NCBI GenBank assembly: GCA_014378845.1
Contig: JACMNB010000025.1
Location: 1 to 64,000 of the forward strand
Direction: 5' to 3'
Origin: Methylotenera sp.
GTDB lineage: Bacteria; Pseudomonadota; Gammaproteobacteria; Burkholderiales; Methylophilaceae
DNA length: 64,000 nucleotides
Under the pieces are notes generated by a model. That model had not been told where the DNA came from. It ran no database searches and saw only the letters and a program-made list of their open reading frames with translations. How positions within the stretch are numbered: position 1 is the first letter of the stretch; every line of letters starts with the position of its first letter. Shown one piece after another: positions 1 to 9,757 of this stretch. A program made the translations under genes and the position numbers.

Positions 1-2
1 AA

Positions 3-437
3 AAAAAATTCTTCTATGGGGATAGCATTAATAAACCATTAGCAAAAGACAAATATTCAATATGGAGCATGGCAGCAGGCGCAGCACAACATAACGGGTG
101 TAAAGAATTTCCAGACATACATGAAATTTTTAAGCATGTTACTAGTACGATAGGTTCTAAACAATTTGGTATCCCTAGAGTGCCTGATGAGCAAAAAGCC
201 TTTGATAAACCTGCTGATATTGTGTTGGAATTTTGGCCTGCAATGCAGCCTATGCTAAAAGAGTTTTGTGATAAACCTGCTGAGTGGCCGATACTGTTTG
301 CAGCAGCCATTCAAGAAGCTATTGATATGTCAAAAAATATCATTGACCCCAAAATAGCACTCATCGTGGTGATGGAGTCAGCAATTCCTATGTCAAAAAT
401 AGATTTAGATGCTGCATTAAATATAAACAAGACCTAG
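3..437 (+). CDS. hypothetical protein, 5' end truncated by the window edge
   Basis: Reading frame stays open upstream of ATG 69 to the window edge (KKFFYGDSINKPLAKDKYSIWSMAAG...); no recognised family. Confidence 0.6.
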   Translation, partial: KKFFYGDSINKPLAKDKYSIWSMAAGAAQHNGCKEFPDIHEIFKHVTSTIGSKQFGIPRVPDEQKAFDKPADIVLEFWPAMQPMLKEFCDKPAEWPILFAAAIQEAIDMSKNIIDPKIALIVVMESAIPMSKIDLDAALNINKT

Positions 438-1468
438 ATACGGCTAATAATTATGCTAGGTTTGATGTCGTTCAAACAGCGCAAATGTGCATCGCCATTA
501 AGCGGACATTCACGTTTAAAGCAAGGGCTACAATCTAGCGCTAAATACTCAATCACCGCGTTGGGGCTCATAGGCGGCGTGTGGGCGGGGTCGCTGCTGC
601 CGAAAATGGCGATGAGTTTTTTGGCTTTTTCATCATCATTATCTAGAGCCGCCGCAATGTGCATGAGGCCAGAATCGTTGCTAACAATCGTCTTGCATAG
701 CGACATTAAATCAATCGCTTCGCCCAGTTTGGTTTTGCCACCTAAATCGAGGCATTTATTTTGCGTGAGCTGGTTGATTTGCGTGGCCACGGCAACATCT
801 TTATCCGAGCCGAACAGCCAAACTTGCCAGCCTTTTTTTAGTGCTTCATTGGCGACTTCCGCATAATATTGCGCTGGCCAGCGCTTGGCTGCGCCGTATT
901 CCGCGCCAGGGCAAAGGCCTAAAATTTTTGAATTAACTTCTGCAATACCTAATTTTTTTAAAGTATCTATTGCTTTGTTTTTGTTAGAGATTAATTGTGG
1001 GTTTGGCAGTATTTCTGGCAAAGATTGATGCTTTTTTAAACCCAAAAAAACAAAACGCTCAACCGTTTTTTTTAGCTTGGTTTTATCCAACGAACGCACA
1101 TCATTCACCAAACCATAGCGCATTTCACCCAAAAAACTGGTGCGTGTTGGTATACCCGCCGCCCAAGGCAGCAAGGCGGATTTGAACGAGTTTGTCAGAA
1201 TAATAGCTTGGCTGTAGCCCGATTTTTTTAAGCTTTTGCCGAAGTTAATACGTTGCCAAAACGCTAATTCGCCATGCTTAAACGGCAGTGCAATTTTGCC
1301 TGAAACTTCGGGCATGCGCTCTAGCAGCGGCAATGTCCATGCGGGTGCCGCGACATCAATAATGCAATTGGGATTATTGGCTTTAAGTGTTTTGAATAAG
1401 CTTTGCGCCAGCACCATGTCGCCCACCCAAGCGGGGCCTAGCACTAAAATTTTAATTGATTGCGTCAT
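434..1468 (-). CDS. waaF: ADP-heptose--LPS heptosyltransferase II
   Basis: ILVLGPAWVGDMVLAQSLFKTLK N-terminus, GT9 features (LCPGAEYGAAKRWP, SNDSGLMHIAAAL); next to hldE/gmhA/hldD. Confidence 0.9.
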   Translation of the reverse strand: MTQSIKILVLGPAWVGDMVLAQSLFKTLKANNPNCIIDVAAPAWTLPLLERMPEVSGKIALPFKHGELAFWQRINFGKSLKKSGYSQAIILTNSFKSALLPWAAGIPTRTSFLGEMRYGLVNDVRSLDKTKLKKTVERFVFLGLKKHQSLPEILPNPQLISNKNKAIDTLKKLGIAEVNSKILGLCPGAEYGAAKRWPAQYYAEVANEALKKGWQVWLFGSDKDVAVATQINQLTQNKCLDLGGKTKLGEAIDLMSLCKTIVSNDSGLMHIAAALDNDDEKAKKLIAIFGSSDPAHTPPMSPNAVIEYLALDCSPCFKRECPLNGDAHLRCLNDIKPSIIISRI

Positions 1469-1476
1469 GTTGAAAT

Positions 1477-1537
1477 TGTAGGAGCGAATTTATTCGCGAA
1501 AACATATTAAAAATCGCGAATGAATTCGCTCCTACAA
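1477..1537. repeat. REP-like palindrome, GTAGGAGCGAATT...AATTCGCTCCTAC family
   Basis: gtaggagcgaatttattcgcga / tcgcgaatgaattcgctcctac inverted repeat; related copies elsewhere in the window. Confidence 0.85.
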
Positions 1538-1565
1538 AAGCTAATTTAGCCATTTATTTTTTTGA

Positions 1566-3020
1566 CTAGTTTTCTAGCTTTTGAATAAGCTTGCTAGTAC
1601 TGCGGCCTTCAACAAAGTCAATCAACGCGATTTCTCCACCCCAGCTTTGCACCTCAATGCCGCCAACCACTTGAGTTGCATTGTAATCGCTGCCTTTGGC
1701 AATAACATTCGGTTTAATCGCGTTAATCAAGTTTAAAGGCGTGTCTTCGTCAAATAAAATCACCGCATCCACGCTTTCTAACGCGGCTAACACGCGCGCT
1801 CGGTCATTCTCATGCACCACAGGCCGTGAAGGGCCTTTTAGCACGCTTACCGAGCGATCGGTATTTAGCCCAAGCACTAGCTTATCACCACGCTTTTTTG
1901 CAGCTTCTAGGTAAGTCACGTGGCCTGCATGCAGCAAATCAAAACAGCCATTAGTAAATACAATTTTTTGGTTTAGCGCTTTCCAAGTGTTTACTTTAGC
2001 TAATAATTGCGCCAAATCACATACTTTATGCGCTTGTTCGCTGCCTTGCTCGGCTTGCAGCGCTTCAATTAATTCCGTTTTGGTAATTGGCACCGTGCCC
2101 ACTTTGCCCACAACCACGCCTGCAGCCAAATTAGCAGTTTGCAGGGCCTCTAACGGCGTTAAGCCATGCATCAAACCTGCGGCCAGCGTGGCAATCACAG
2201 TGTCGCCCGCGCCAGAAACATCAAATACTTGCTTGGCGGTGGCAGGCAATTGGTGCGTGCTTTCGTCGATTAGAGTAATGCCTTCTTCACCACGCGTCAC
2301 GGCTAAAAATTGCAATTTAATGCAATCTTTTAGCGCGCTGGCTTTTGCAATTAAATCGGCATCGTTCACGGTTGTACTGCAAGCTTCGGCGGTTTCTTTT
2401 TTGTTGGGCGTGAGCGCAGTCGCGCCCACATATTTGCTGTAGTCGCTTCCTTTTGGGTCAACCAACACGGGGATTTTTTGCGCGTTGCTTTGCTTGATAA
2501 TATCTTGGCAAACGACTTCAGATAACAAGCCTTTTGCGTAATCAGATAAAATGACTATCTTTGGAGCATGTCTGAGAGCCTCATGGATATTGGCTTTCAG
2601 AGCATCTGTTTCTGCATTTGTAAACGCGGCGCTACTTTCTTGGTCTAAGCGCATCATTTGTTGATGGCCAGAAACCACGCGCGTTTTGGCGATGGTTGGG
2701 CGATTTTTTGAAGTGAAACACTGGTTTACAATACCAGTTTCGGTAATTAATTTGGCTAAACTTTCACCTTCCAAATCGTCGCCCACGCAGCCAATTAAAT
2801 GCGTTTTTATGCCTAGTAGCGCCAAATTTGCCGCCACATTGGCCGCGCCGCCAGCGCGCTCATTTTGTGCGTTTAGCAATACAATCGGCACAGGCGCTTC
2901 GGGTGAAATACGCCCGACAGAGCCGATTAAGTAGCGGTCTAGCATCACATCGCCAATCACTAGCGCGTGACTTTTACTGCTTCCAAATTGCTTAACCGTG
3001 TCTAAAAGTTTTTGTTGCAT
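1566..3020 (-). CDS. hldE: bifunctional D-glycero-beta-D-manno-heptose-7-phosphate kinase / heptose-1-phosphate adenylyltransferase
   Basis: PfkB-type kinase half (DVSGAGDTVIATLA) plus nucleotidyltransferase half (FTNGCFDLLHAGHVTYLEAA). Confidence 0.95.
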   Translation of the reverse strand: MQQKLLDTVKQFGSSKSHALVIGDVMLDRYLIGSVGRISPEAPVPIVLLNAQNERAGGAANVAANLALLGIKTHLIGCVGDDLEGESLAKLITETGIVNQCFTSKNRPTIAKTRVVSGHQQMMRLDQESSAAFTNAETDALKANIHEALRHAPKIVILSDYAKGLLSEVVCQDIIKQSNAQKIPVLVDPKGSDYSKYVGATALTPNKKETAEACSTTVNDADLIAKASALKDCIKLQFLAVTRGEEGITLIDESTHQLPATAKQVFDVSGAGDTVIATLAAGLMHGLTPLEALQTANLAAGVVVGKVGTVPITKTELIEALQAEQGSEQAHKVCDLAQLLAKVNTWKALNQKIVFTNGCFDLLHAGHVTYLEAAKKRGDKLVLGLNTDRSVSVLKGPSRPVVHENDRARVLAALESVDAVILFDEDTPLNLINAIKPNVIAKGSDYNATQVVGGIEVQSWGGEIALIDFVEGRSTSKLIQKLEN

Positions 3021-3098
3021 TTTTACCTAGAAATCTTTGTATTAGAAGCTATGTGATAAATGGTCGCGGATTCACTTTAAACTAAACTATCAAAACCT

Positions 3099-3186
3099 CG
3101 TCATTCTGAGCCAAGGCTTTTATTTTGGCAAAGAATCCAGAAGGCTTGCCACATTGCACTGGATTCTTCGCTGCGCTCAGAATGAC
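3099..3186. repeat. intergenic palindrome, GTCATTCTGAG...CTCAGAATGAC family
   Basis: cgtcattctgag...gaatccag / ctggattcttcgctgcgctcagaatgacg; second copy near 62766. Confidence 0.8.
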
Positions 3187-3198
3187 GATGGAGGAAAT

Positions 3199-3762
3199 TT
3201 AATCACTTTCTAAAATTTCGCAAAGTGAATGTCCCACAAAGATATGCGCCTCTTGAATACGTGCGGTGACTGACGATGGCATCACTAAATTATGGTCGCA
3301 AATGGCGGTTAATTTTCCGCCCATGTCGCCTGTTAAGCCAACCGTGGTGGCGCCGATTGCTTTGGCGGCTTCCATCGCGCGCACCACGTTGGCGCTGTTG
3401 CCACTAGTTGTGATGCCGATGACCAAATCTTCTGGCCGACACAGCGCCTCGATTTGACGCGCAAAAATATAATCGTAACCAAAGTCGTTACCAACTGAGG
3501 TGAGAATGGATGTGTCGGTTGTGAGCGCAATTGCAGCCATGCCTTTGCGCTCTTTTTTGAATCGGCCGACAATTTCTGCGGCAATATGCTGCGCATCGGC
3601 CGCGCTACCGCCATTGCCCATAATTAAAATTTTGCCGCCGTTTTTAATGCATTGTTGCATAGCAATTCCCACGTTAGAAATCGACGCGAAAATTGGCTCC
3701 AGCGCATTAAACATCGCCATGTGGGCGGTGTGTTCGCCTTTTAAATAGTCAATATATTTCAT
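3199..3762 (-). CDS. gmhA: sedoheptulose 7-phosphate isomerase (SIS domain)
   Basis: [28 protein letters not shown] and [15 protein letters not shown] motifs; heptose cluster context. Confidence 0.93.
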   Translation of the reverse strand: MKYIDYLKGEHTAHMAMFNALEPIFASISNVGIAMQQCIKNGGKILIMGNGGSAADAQHIAAEIVGRFKKERKGMAAIALTTDTSILTSVGNDFGYDYIFARQIEALCRPEDLVIGITTSGNSANVVRAMEAAKAIGATTVGLTGDMGGKLTAICDHNLVMPSSVTARIQEAHIFVGHSLCEILESD

Positions 3763-3799
3763 TTTATCCGCCTAACTTTCTTTAACCGTTTTTTTACCG

Positions 3800-4035
3800 C
3801 TCACCCTGAGCTTGTCGAAGGATGTTTTAAATTAAAATCTGTGCATGGTCGTTCGACAAGCTCACCACGAATGGATTTGTCTTTGCATGGTTCGACAAGC
3901 TCACCACGAATGGATTTGTCTTTGCATGGTTCGACAAGCTCACCACGAACGGGTTTGTCTTTGCATGGGTTCGACAAGCTCACAACGAATGGGTTTGTCT
4001 TTGCATGGTTCCACAAGCTCACGTTGAGCGGGTTT
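3800..4035. repeat. Imperfect 39-bp tandem repeat array built on TTCGACAAGCTCA
   Basis: About five imperfect units of atggttcgacaagctcaccacgaatggatttgtctttgc, plus an inverted half ctcaccctgagcttgtcgaagg at about 3799-3820. Confidence 0.9.
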
Positions 4036-4057
4036 TGGTAAATGTTTTGACGCACTG

Positions 4058-5032
4058 TTAGCAATAAGGGTCAGCCTGCATCAAATAATTTTGCACGTAA
4101 TCTTTTACGCCATCTTCTAGTGAGGTCATGGGCGCTTTATAGCCCGCTTTACGCAATTTGCTTACAGTAGCCTCGGTAAAATATTGATACTTACCCTGCA
4201 AGTCGGCAGGCATTTCAATATAGGTAATATGAGGCGCTTTGCCCATACTTTCCATCACATTGGTGGCTAAATCTTTAAATGTGCGCGCAATGCCAGTGCC
4301 AATATTGTAAATACCGTTATTATTTGCATTTGGTTTTTGAGCAAAGCTACACACAATCGCCGCAGCGTCTTTTACATAGACAAAATCGCGTAATTGTTCA
4401 CCATCTTTTATGCCTGTGTTAGTGCCTTTAAATAGCTTCATAGTGCCAGTTTCGCTAAACTGGTTAAAGGTGTGAAAAGCCACGCTGGCCATACGTTCTT
4501 TGTGGTATTCGTTGGGGCCGTAAACGTTAAAAAACTTGAAGCCCGCCCACGCAGGCGGCGAGTTTTCTGGCGTTTGTTTTAGCGCCCATTGGTCAAAAAA
4601 ATGTTTAGAGTAACCATAGGCATTAAGCGGCCGCAACTTGTCGATGCAGGCATCGTCATAACCTGCGCTGCCGTCGCCGTATGTAGCGGCAGAGCTCGCG
4701 TAATAAAACGGCACCTCAAATTCTGCGCACCAGCTCCATAAATCTTGGCTGTAGTGAATGTTCGATTCAACTAATTTATTGAAGTCCGTCTCGGTGGTCG
4801 CGCTGATCGCGCCCATGTGAATCACGGCTTCAACATTGTCATTATCTTCTAAAAAATCAATCAGTTGGTCGCGGTCAAGGTACTCCACATATTGCCGATG
4901 CACAAGGTTTTGCCATTGCGCCTCGTGCGTGATGTGATCGACTATCACTAAATCGTCTCGACCCAGTTTGGTATTTAAGTGCCAAGCAATCATGCTACCA
5001 ATCATGCCTGCGCCGCCAGTAATTATAATCAT
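4058..5032 (-). CDS. hldD: ADP-L-glycero-D-manno-heptose-6-epimerase
   Basis: MIIITGGAGMIGSMIAWHLN, YGYSKHFFDQW, KFFNVYGPNEYHK; extended SDR epimerase. Confidence 0.95.
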   Translation of the reverse strand: MIIITGGAGMIGSMIAWHLNTKLGRDDLVIVDHITHEAQWQNLVHRQYVEYLDRDQLIDFLEDNDNVEAVIHMGAISATTETDFNKLVESNIHYSQDLWSWCAEFEVPFYYASSAATYGDGSAGYDDACIDKLRPLNAYGYSKHFFDQWALKQTPENSPPAWAGFKFFNVYGPNEYHKERMASVAFHTFNQFSETGTMKLFKGTNTGIKDGEQLRDFVYVKDAAAIVCSFAQKPNANNNGIYNIGTGIARTFKDLATNVMESMGKAPHITYIEMPADLQGKYQYFTEATVSKLRKAGYKAPMTSLEDGVKDYVQNYLMQADPYC

Positions 5033-5110
5033 GCGTTTGCTTTTAAACTAAAAATGCAAGTATAGCGCTTATTGGATTGCGCCCAAACTGATAGCCGATT
5101 ATTTTACTCA

Positions 5111-6262
5111 TTAGCGTGGGCCAAAAGTTTCTTCATTAATCCAATTCGGGTTTGTTTGGCTTTCACTCAAGTTTTTTGCGCGGGTTTTGGTTAACTCATT
5201 ATCTTTTGCTGCTTGCGCGTTATCCCAAGTTGGCGTTACCCAGCCTTGCAAATTTTCTAGCGCAATTTCTGTCATGGCGTGAATCCACGCTTCATTCTCG
5301 TTTAATGCAGGAATATAGTGATACTCGCCGCCACCTGCGTGGGTGAAAATCTCCTTGCCTTCAATGGCAATTTCTTCCAGCGTTTCTAAGCAATCTGCAC
5401 TAAAACCTGGGCTAATCACATCAATACGTGCGGTTTTTGCTTTGCCTAATTCTTCTAAAGTGCTTGCCAAATAAGGCTTTAGCCACTCTTGCTTGCCAAA
5501 GCGCGATTGAAACGCAATTAAATATTCATCTTTGCTTAATCCTAGCGCCTCCGCCAATAAGCGGCCTGTTTTATGGCAAGTACAGTGGTACGGGTCACCT
5601 TTGGTTAAATGCACTTTCGGCACGCCGTGAAAGCTCATTACCAGCTTGGTTGGCTTACCGCCATTAATGCGCCAATGTTCTTGTACGCTTTTTGCAAGCG
5701 CTGAAATATAGGCGGGGTGGTCGTGATAGCTGCGAATGGTGCGGATGCCTGGCATATTGCGCATTTTAAGCAGCACGCGCCAAACCGCGTCCATGGCCGA
5801 AGCTGTGCTGCTAGCCGCATATTGTGGAAATAGTGGAAACACCAAAATGCGGTCGCAATGTTGCGCTTTTAATGACTCAATGGCCGATTTCATACTGGGG
5901 TTGCCGTAACTCATACCCAGTTCTACCACATGTGGCGATTTAATTTTTTCGCCCAAATAACCGCGTAATAGGGTGGTTTGTTTTTTGGCATGAACCATCA
6001 GCGGCGAACCTTCTGGCAGCCAAACTTGGGCGTATTTTGCCGCCGATTTTTTTGGGCGAATCACCAAAATAATGCAATGCAAAATCCAACACCAAATAAA
6101 ACGCGGAATTTCTACCACGCGCCTATCCATTAAAAATTGGCCTAAATAACGGCGCAAGGCGCTTGAATTTGCGGCGTCAGGCGTACCTAAATTGGCAAGT
6201 AAAATGCCTACTTTAAGTTGATCGCCGTGGGTGTAGTCAGGTTCGGGGTTGTAGTAGCTCAT
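5111..6262 (-). CDS. hemH: ferrochelatase
   Basis: GILLANLGTPDAA, LVMSFHGVPK, ISPGFSADCLETLEEI. Confidence 0.95.
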   Translation of the reverse strand: MSYYNPEPDYTHGDQLKVGILLANLGTPDAANSSALRRYLGQFLMDRRVVEIPRFIWCWILHCIILVIRPKKSAAKYAQVWLPEGSPLMVHAKKQTTLLRGYLGEKIKSPHVVELGMSYGNPSMKSAIESLKAQHCDRILVFPLFPQYAASSTASAMDAVWRVLLKMRNMPGIRTIRSYHDHPAYISALAKSVQEHWRINGGKPTKLVMSFHGVPKVHLTKGDPYHCTCHKTGRLLAEALGLSKDEYLIAFQSRFGKQEWLKPYLASTLEELGKAKTARIDVISPGFSADCLETLEEIAIEGKEIFTHAGGGEYHYIPALNENEAWIHAMTEIALENLQGWVTPTWDNAQAAKDNELTKTRAKNLSESQTNPNWINEETFGPR

Positions 6263-6306
6263 ACATTCGGTAGTTAGTATTCAAGTTGGTTAAAAATGTC
6301 AAAACT

Positions 6307-6384
6307 GTCATTGCGAGCGCAGCGTGGCAATCTAGTTGGTCTTAATTAAAATAGCTTGGATTGCCGCGCTTCGCTCGCAATGAC
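6307..6384. repeat. intergenic palindrome, GTCATTGCGAG...CTCGCAATGAC family
   Basis: gtcattgcgagcgcagcgtggcaatct / attgccgcgcttcgctcgcaatgac. Confidence 0.85.
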
Positions 6385-6385
6385 G

Positions 6386-6451
6386 TCACAGAATGCCAAC
6401 TTTAAGTTGATCGCCATGAGAAAAGGGTGGTTCGGGGTTGTGATAAGCCAT
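6386..6451 (-). pseudogene. remnant second copy of the hemH 5' end
   Basis: Minus strand encodes MAYHNPEPPFSHGDQLKVGIL then TGA; intact hemH starts MSYYNPEPDYTHGDQLKVGIL. Confidence 0.85.
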
Positions 6452-6601
6452 GGCGCATTTTAGAGTAAATTGGCTATAATTGCCAACGGCTTTTGTTAGC
6501 CGCCTAAAGGGTATAAACTGCGTTAAACTGCTTAAAAAACGCAATAGTTTGGCGAAGATTATTAAGTTGATAAAAGTATTTAACCCAACGAGGCAAGCAG
6601 C

Positions 6602-9600
6602 ATGACAGCCAAAAAAATTGTAAAAAAAATAAAGTCTTTACCTGTTAATGCTAAACCCAAATCTGCACCTGTTACGCCTGAATCTGTTGCCGCAGATGAG
6701 TTTTCACAGGACACTTATTCTAAAGATAATGTGTTCCCCATCGTTGGTTTGGGAGCCTCGGCTGGCGGCCTTAACGCATTTGAGGAATTTTTCTCTGGAA
6801 TGCCCGCCAATGTAGAGCTTGAAATGGCGTTTGTCTTGGTGCAACATTTAGCGCCCGATCATAAAAGCATCTTAACCGAATTAATTAGCCGTTACACCAC
6901 CATGCAAGTATTTGAAATAAGCGATGGCATGGTTGTGCAAGTCAATTGCGCCTATATTATTCCGCCTAATTATGATTTGGCTTATTTAAAAGGCAGGCTG
7001 CATTTGCTTGAACCTTCTGCCCCGCGTGGCCAGCGCCTGCCTATCGATTTCTTTTTCCGCTCACTGGCGCAAGATCAAGGTGAACACGCCATTGGCATCA
7101 TTTTATCGGGCACTGGCAGCGATGGCACCTTGGGCGTGCGCGCCATTAAGGGTGAAGGCGGCATGGTAATGGTGCAAGAGTTAACATCAACCGAGTTTGA
7201 TGGCATGCCGCGCAGCGCGATTGCCACTGGTTTGGTGGATTTTGAACTGCCGCCAGCGGCCATGCCAGCCAAATTATTGGCCTATGCAAAGCATGCATAT
7301 GGCAAACTGCCTCGCCATCATATGGCGGCACCTTCTGACGCAAATAGTTTAAGTAAAAAAATATTTATTTTATTACGCGCCCAAACCGGGCACGATTTTT
7401 CTCAATATAAACCCAGCACCATTAATCGCCGTATTGAAAGGCGTATGGCGGTGCATCAGGTTGATTCTATTGATAATTACGTCAAATACTTGCAACAAAC
7501 ACCTGCCGAAATTGAAGCCTTATTTCGCGATTTGTTAATTGGGGTTACAAAATTCTTTCGCGATGTTGAGGCTTTTCAAGCCTTAGAAGAGCAAATTATT
7601 CCTGCGCTGTTTAAAGATAAACCTGCAGGTTCAGTCATCCGTATTTGGACAACAGGCTGTTCTACTGGCGAAGAAGCTTATTCAATTGCCATTTTATTGC
7701 ACGAACACATAGAGCTAATCAAGAAAAATTTCAACGTACAGCTTTTTGCAACGGATATTGACAGCAGAGCGATTGCCACCGCCCGCATAGGCTTGTACCC
7801 TGCCAGCATTGCGGATGATATAACGGCGCAGCGATTATCACGCTTTTTTTCAGTTGAGGCCGATGGCAGTGCCTACCGCATTCATAAAAACATTCGCGAT
7901 ATGCTGGTTTTTTCTGAACAAGATGTGATTAAAGACCCGCCTTTTTCTAAACTTGATATGATTAGTTGCCGTAATCTGTTGATTTATATGGATACAGAAT
8001 TGCAGAAAAAGTTGATTCCACTTTTTCATTTTGCACTTAAACCATCAGGCATTCTATTTTTGGGCACTTCTGAAGGCATAGGCGATTTTAGTACCTTGTT
8101 TAATGTGCTAGACCGCAAAGTGAAGTTTTATCAACGTAAAGAGCAATATGGCGGCACCACTCGAAACGGCCTAGGTCGCGTGCTGCCACCTTTGTTTGAT
8201 ACAGGCTTACTGCCTTTGACAAACAATGTAAAACCACAATCTAATGCAGTTTCCCCAAAAATATCGTTAAAAGGGCTGACCGAGCAAACCTTATTGCAAA
8301 AAATTGCGCCCGCTACAGCGCTTGTAAATGAACGCGGTGATATTTTGTACCTGCATGGTAGAACAGGCATGTACCTTGAGATGAGCGCTGGCGAGGTGGG
8401 TATTAATAATATTTTAAAAATGTCGCGCGAAGGTTTGCGCCGCGATTTAACCAGCACTTTATTAGCGGCCGTTAAAACCAAAACAACGGTGCGCTGCGCG
8501 GGCATTAACGTTAGAACAAACGCCCATTTTACCAAAGTTAATTTAACGGTTTGCCCCGCACTGGCAGACGCTAATGCTAGTCTAGACTTTAAAGGTGCTG
8601 CTTTAAGCACTGGTTTAAGCACTGGTACAAATGCAACTGCAAACAACAAAAACGCAAAGTTAGACGTCAATCTCTATTTAATTATTTTAGAAGAGGCACT
8701 AAGCCCCGTTATTGAAGGCGAACACGGTGACAATTTAGCAGCAAAACTACAAGAAAAATTGGTTGACGCAGATGCAGAAGCCCGCATTGATGCGCTAAGG
8801 CAAGAGCTGCGCGCCAAAGACGAATATTTACAATCTACGCATGAAGAGTTAGAAAGTTCTAACGAAGAATTAAAATCGTCTAATGAAGAAATGCAATCGG
8901 TGAATGAAGAGTTGCAATCGACCAATGAGGAGCTTGAAACCTCAAAAGAGGAGCTGCAGTCGGTGAATGAGGAGCTAGCGACTGTGAATAACGAGTTACA
9001 AACCAAAGTGGTGGATTTATCGCGCGCCAATAACGATATGAATAATCTGTTGGCGGGTACTGGCATTGGTACCGTTTTTGTCGATCACCAACTGCGTATA
9101 TTGCGCTTTACGCCCGCTGTTAGCGCCATTATTAACTTGATTTTAAGCGATATTGGCCGGCCAGTCGCGCATATTGTGTCTAACTTAGTGGGTTACGATA
9201 ACATGGTGGCCGATACGCAATCGGTGCTTAACACCTTGATTTTAAAAGAGGTTGAGGTACAAACTAAAGAAGGCAGTTGGTACGCAATGCGCATTCAGCC
9301 CTACCGCACACTTAATAACGTGATTGAAGGTGCGGTGATTTCTTTTGTGAATATTTCAGAAATGATTCAAGCGCGCATTGCCTTAGATAAAGCCAACGAT
9401 TTGTTACGCTTGGCGGTAGTGGTGCGAGATGCGCACGATGCGATTACGGTGCAAAGCATGACTGGCCAGACACTCGCTTGGAATCCTGGCGCAGTTAGAA
9501 TGTATGGCTGGACTGAAGCTGAGGCCTTAAAAATAAACGTGCGCGATAGAATTCCGCAAGATTTGCGCGAAAAAGCCCTAGCAAAACTAAAACAATTAAG

Positions 9601-9757
9601 CCAAGCAGAAATTTTAGAACCCTATTTAACCCAGCGCACCAACAAACAAGGCGTTATTTTAAAAGTTTCAATCATATCTACCGCTTTAATTAATGAAAGT
9701 GGCGACGTGTATGCAATTGCCACGACCGAGCGCTTGGTCAGTGAAAAAGCAGTATGA
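6602..9757 (+). CDS. CheB-CheR fusion (methylesterase/methyltransferase) with coiled coil and PAS domains
   Basis: CheB motifs GLGASAGGLNAFEEF, HLAPDHKSI, GTGSDGT; CheR motifs WTTGCSTGEEAYSIA, DMISCRNLLIYMD; EELxSxNEE heptad coiled coil; C-terminal PAS. Confidence 0.92.
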   Translation: MTAKKIVKKIKSLPVNAKPKSAPVTPESVAADEFSQDTYSKDNVFPIVGLGASAGGLNAFEEFFSGMPANVELEMAFVLVQHLAPDHKSILTELISRYTTMQVFEISDGMVVQVNCAYIIPPNYDLAYLKGRLHLLEPSAPRGQRLPIDFFFRSLAQDQGEHAIGIILSGTGSDGTLGVRAIKGEGGMVMVQELTSTEFDGMPRSAIATGLVDFELPPAAMPAKLLAYAKHAYGKLPRHHMAAPSDANSLSKKIFILLRAQTGHDFSQYKPSTINRRIERRMAVHQVDSIDNYVKYLQQTPAEIEALFRDLLIGVTKFFRDVEAFQALEEQIIPALFKDKPAGSVIRIWTTGCSTGEEAYSIAILLHEHIELIKKNFNVQLFATDIDSRAIATARIGLYPASIADDITAQRLSRFFSVEADGSAYRIHKNIRDMLVFSEQDVIKDPPFSKLDMISCRNLLIYMDTELQKKLIPLFHFALKPSGILFLGTSEGIGDFSTLFNVLDRKVKFYQRKEQYGGTTRNGLGRVLPPLFDTGLLPLTNNVKPQSNAVSPKISLKGLTEQTLLQKIAPATALVNERGDILYLHGRTGMYLEMSAGEVGINNILKMSREGLRRDLTSTLLAAVKTKTTVRCAGINVRTNAHFTKVNLTVCPALADANASLDFKGAALSTGLSTGTNATANNKNAKLDVNLYLIILEEALSPVIEGEHGDNLAAKLQEKLVDADAEARIDALRQELRAKDEYLQSTHEELESSNEELKSSNEEMQSVNEELQSTNEELETSKEELQSVNEELATVNNELQTKVVDLSRANNDMNNLLAGTGIGTVFVDHQLRILRFTPAVSAIINLILSDIGRPVAHIVSNLVGYDNMVADTQSVLNTLILKEVEVQTKEGSWYAMRIQPYRTLNNVIEGAVISFVNISEMIQARIALDKANDLLRLAVVVRDAHDAITVQSMTGQTLAWNPGAVRMYGWTEAEALKINVRDRIPQDLREKALAKLKQLSQAEILEPYLTQRTNKQGVILKVSIISTALINESGDVYAIATTERLVSEKAV

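Noticed and set aside
14-310. 98-aa minus-strand ORF at the window start
   Set aside because: Antisense to the open plus-strand frame, which continues to the edge; neither has strong family support but the plus frame is more protein-like.
3801-4064. ORFs on both strands across the TTCGACAAGCTC array (87, 66 and 60 aa) and a CRISPR-like look
   Set aside because: The ORFs arise because the 39-bp unit is divisible by three; units are contiguous without unique spacers, so it is neither a CRISPR array nor a gene.
8131-9066. Antisense ORFs 8131..8670 and 8674..9066 within the CheB-CheR gene
   Set aside because: They lie opposite strongly conserved coding sequence; Ser/Leu-rich composition is typical of antisense translation.
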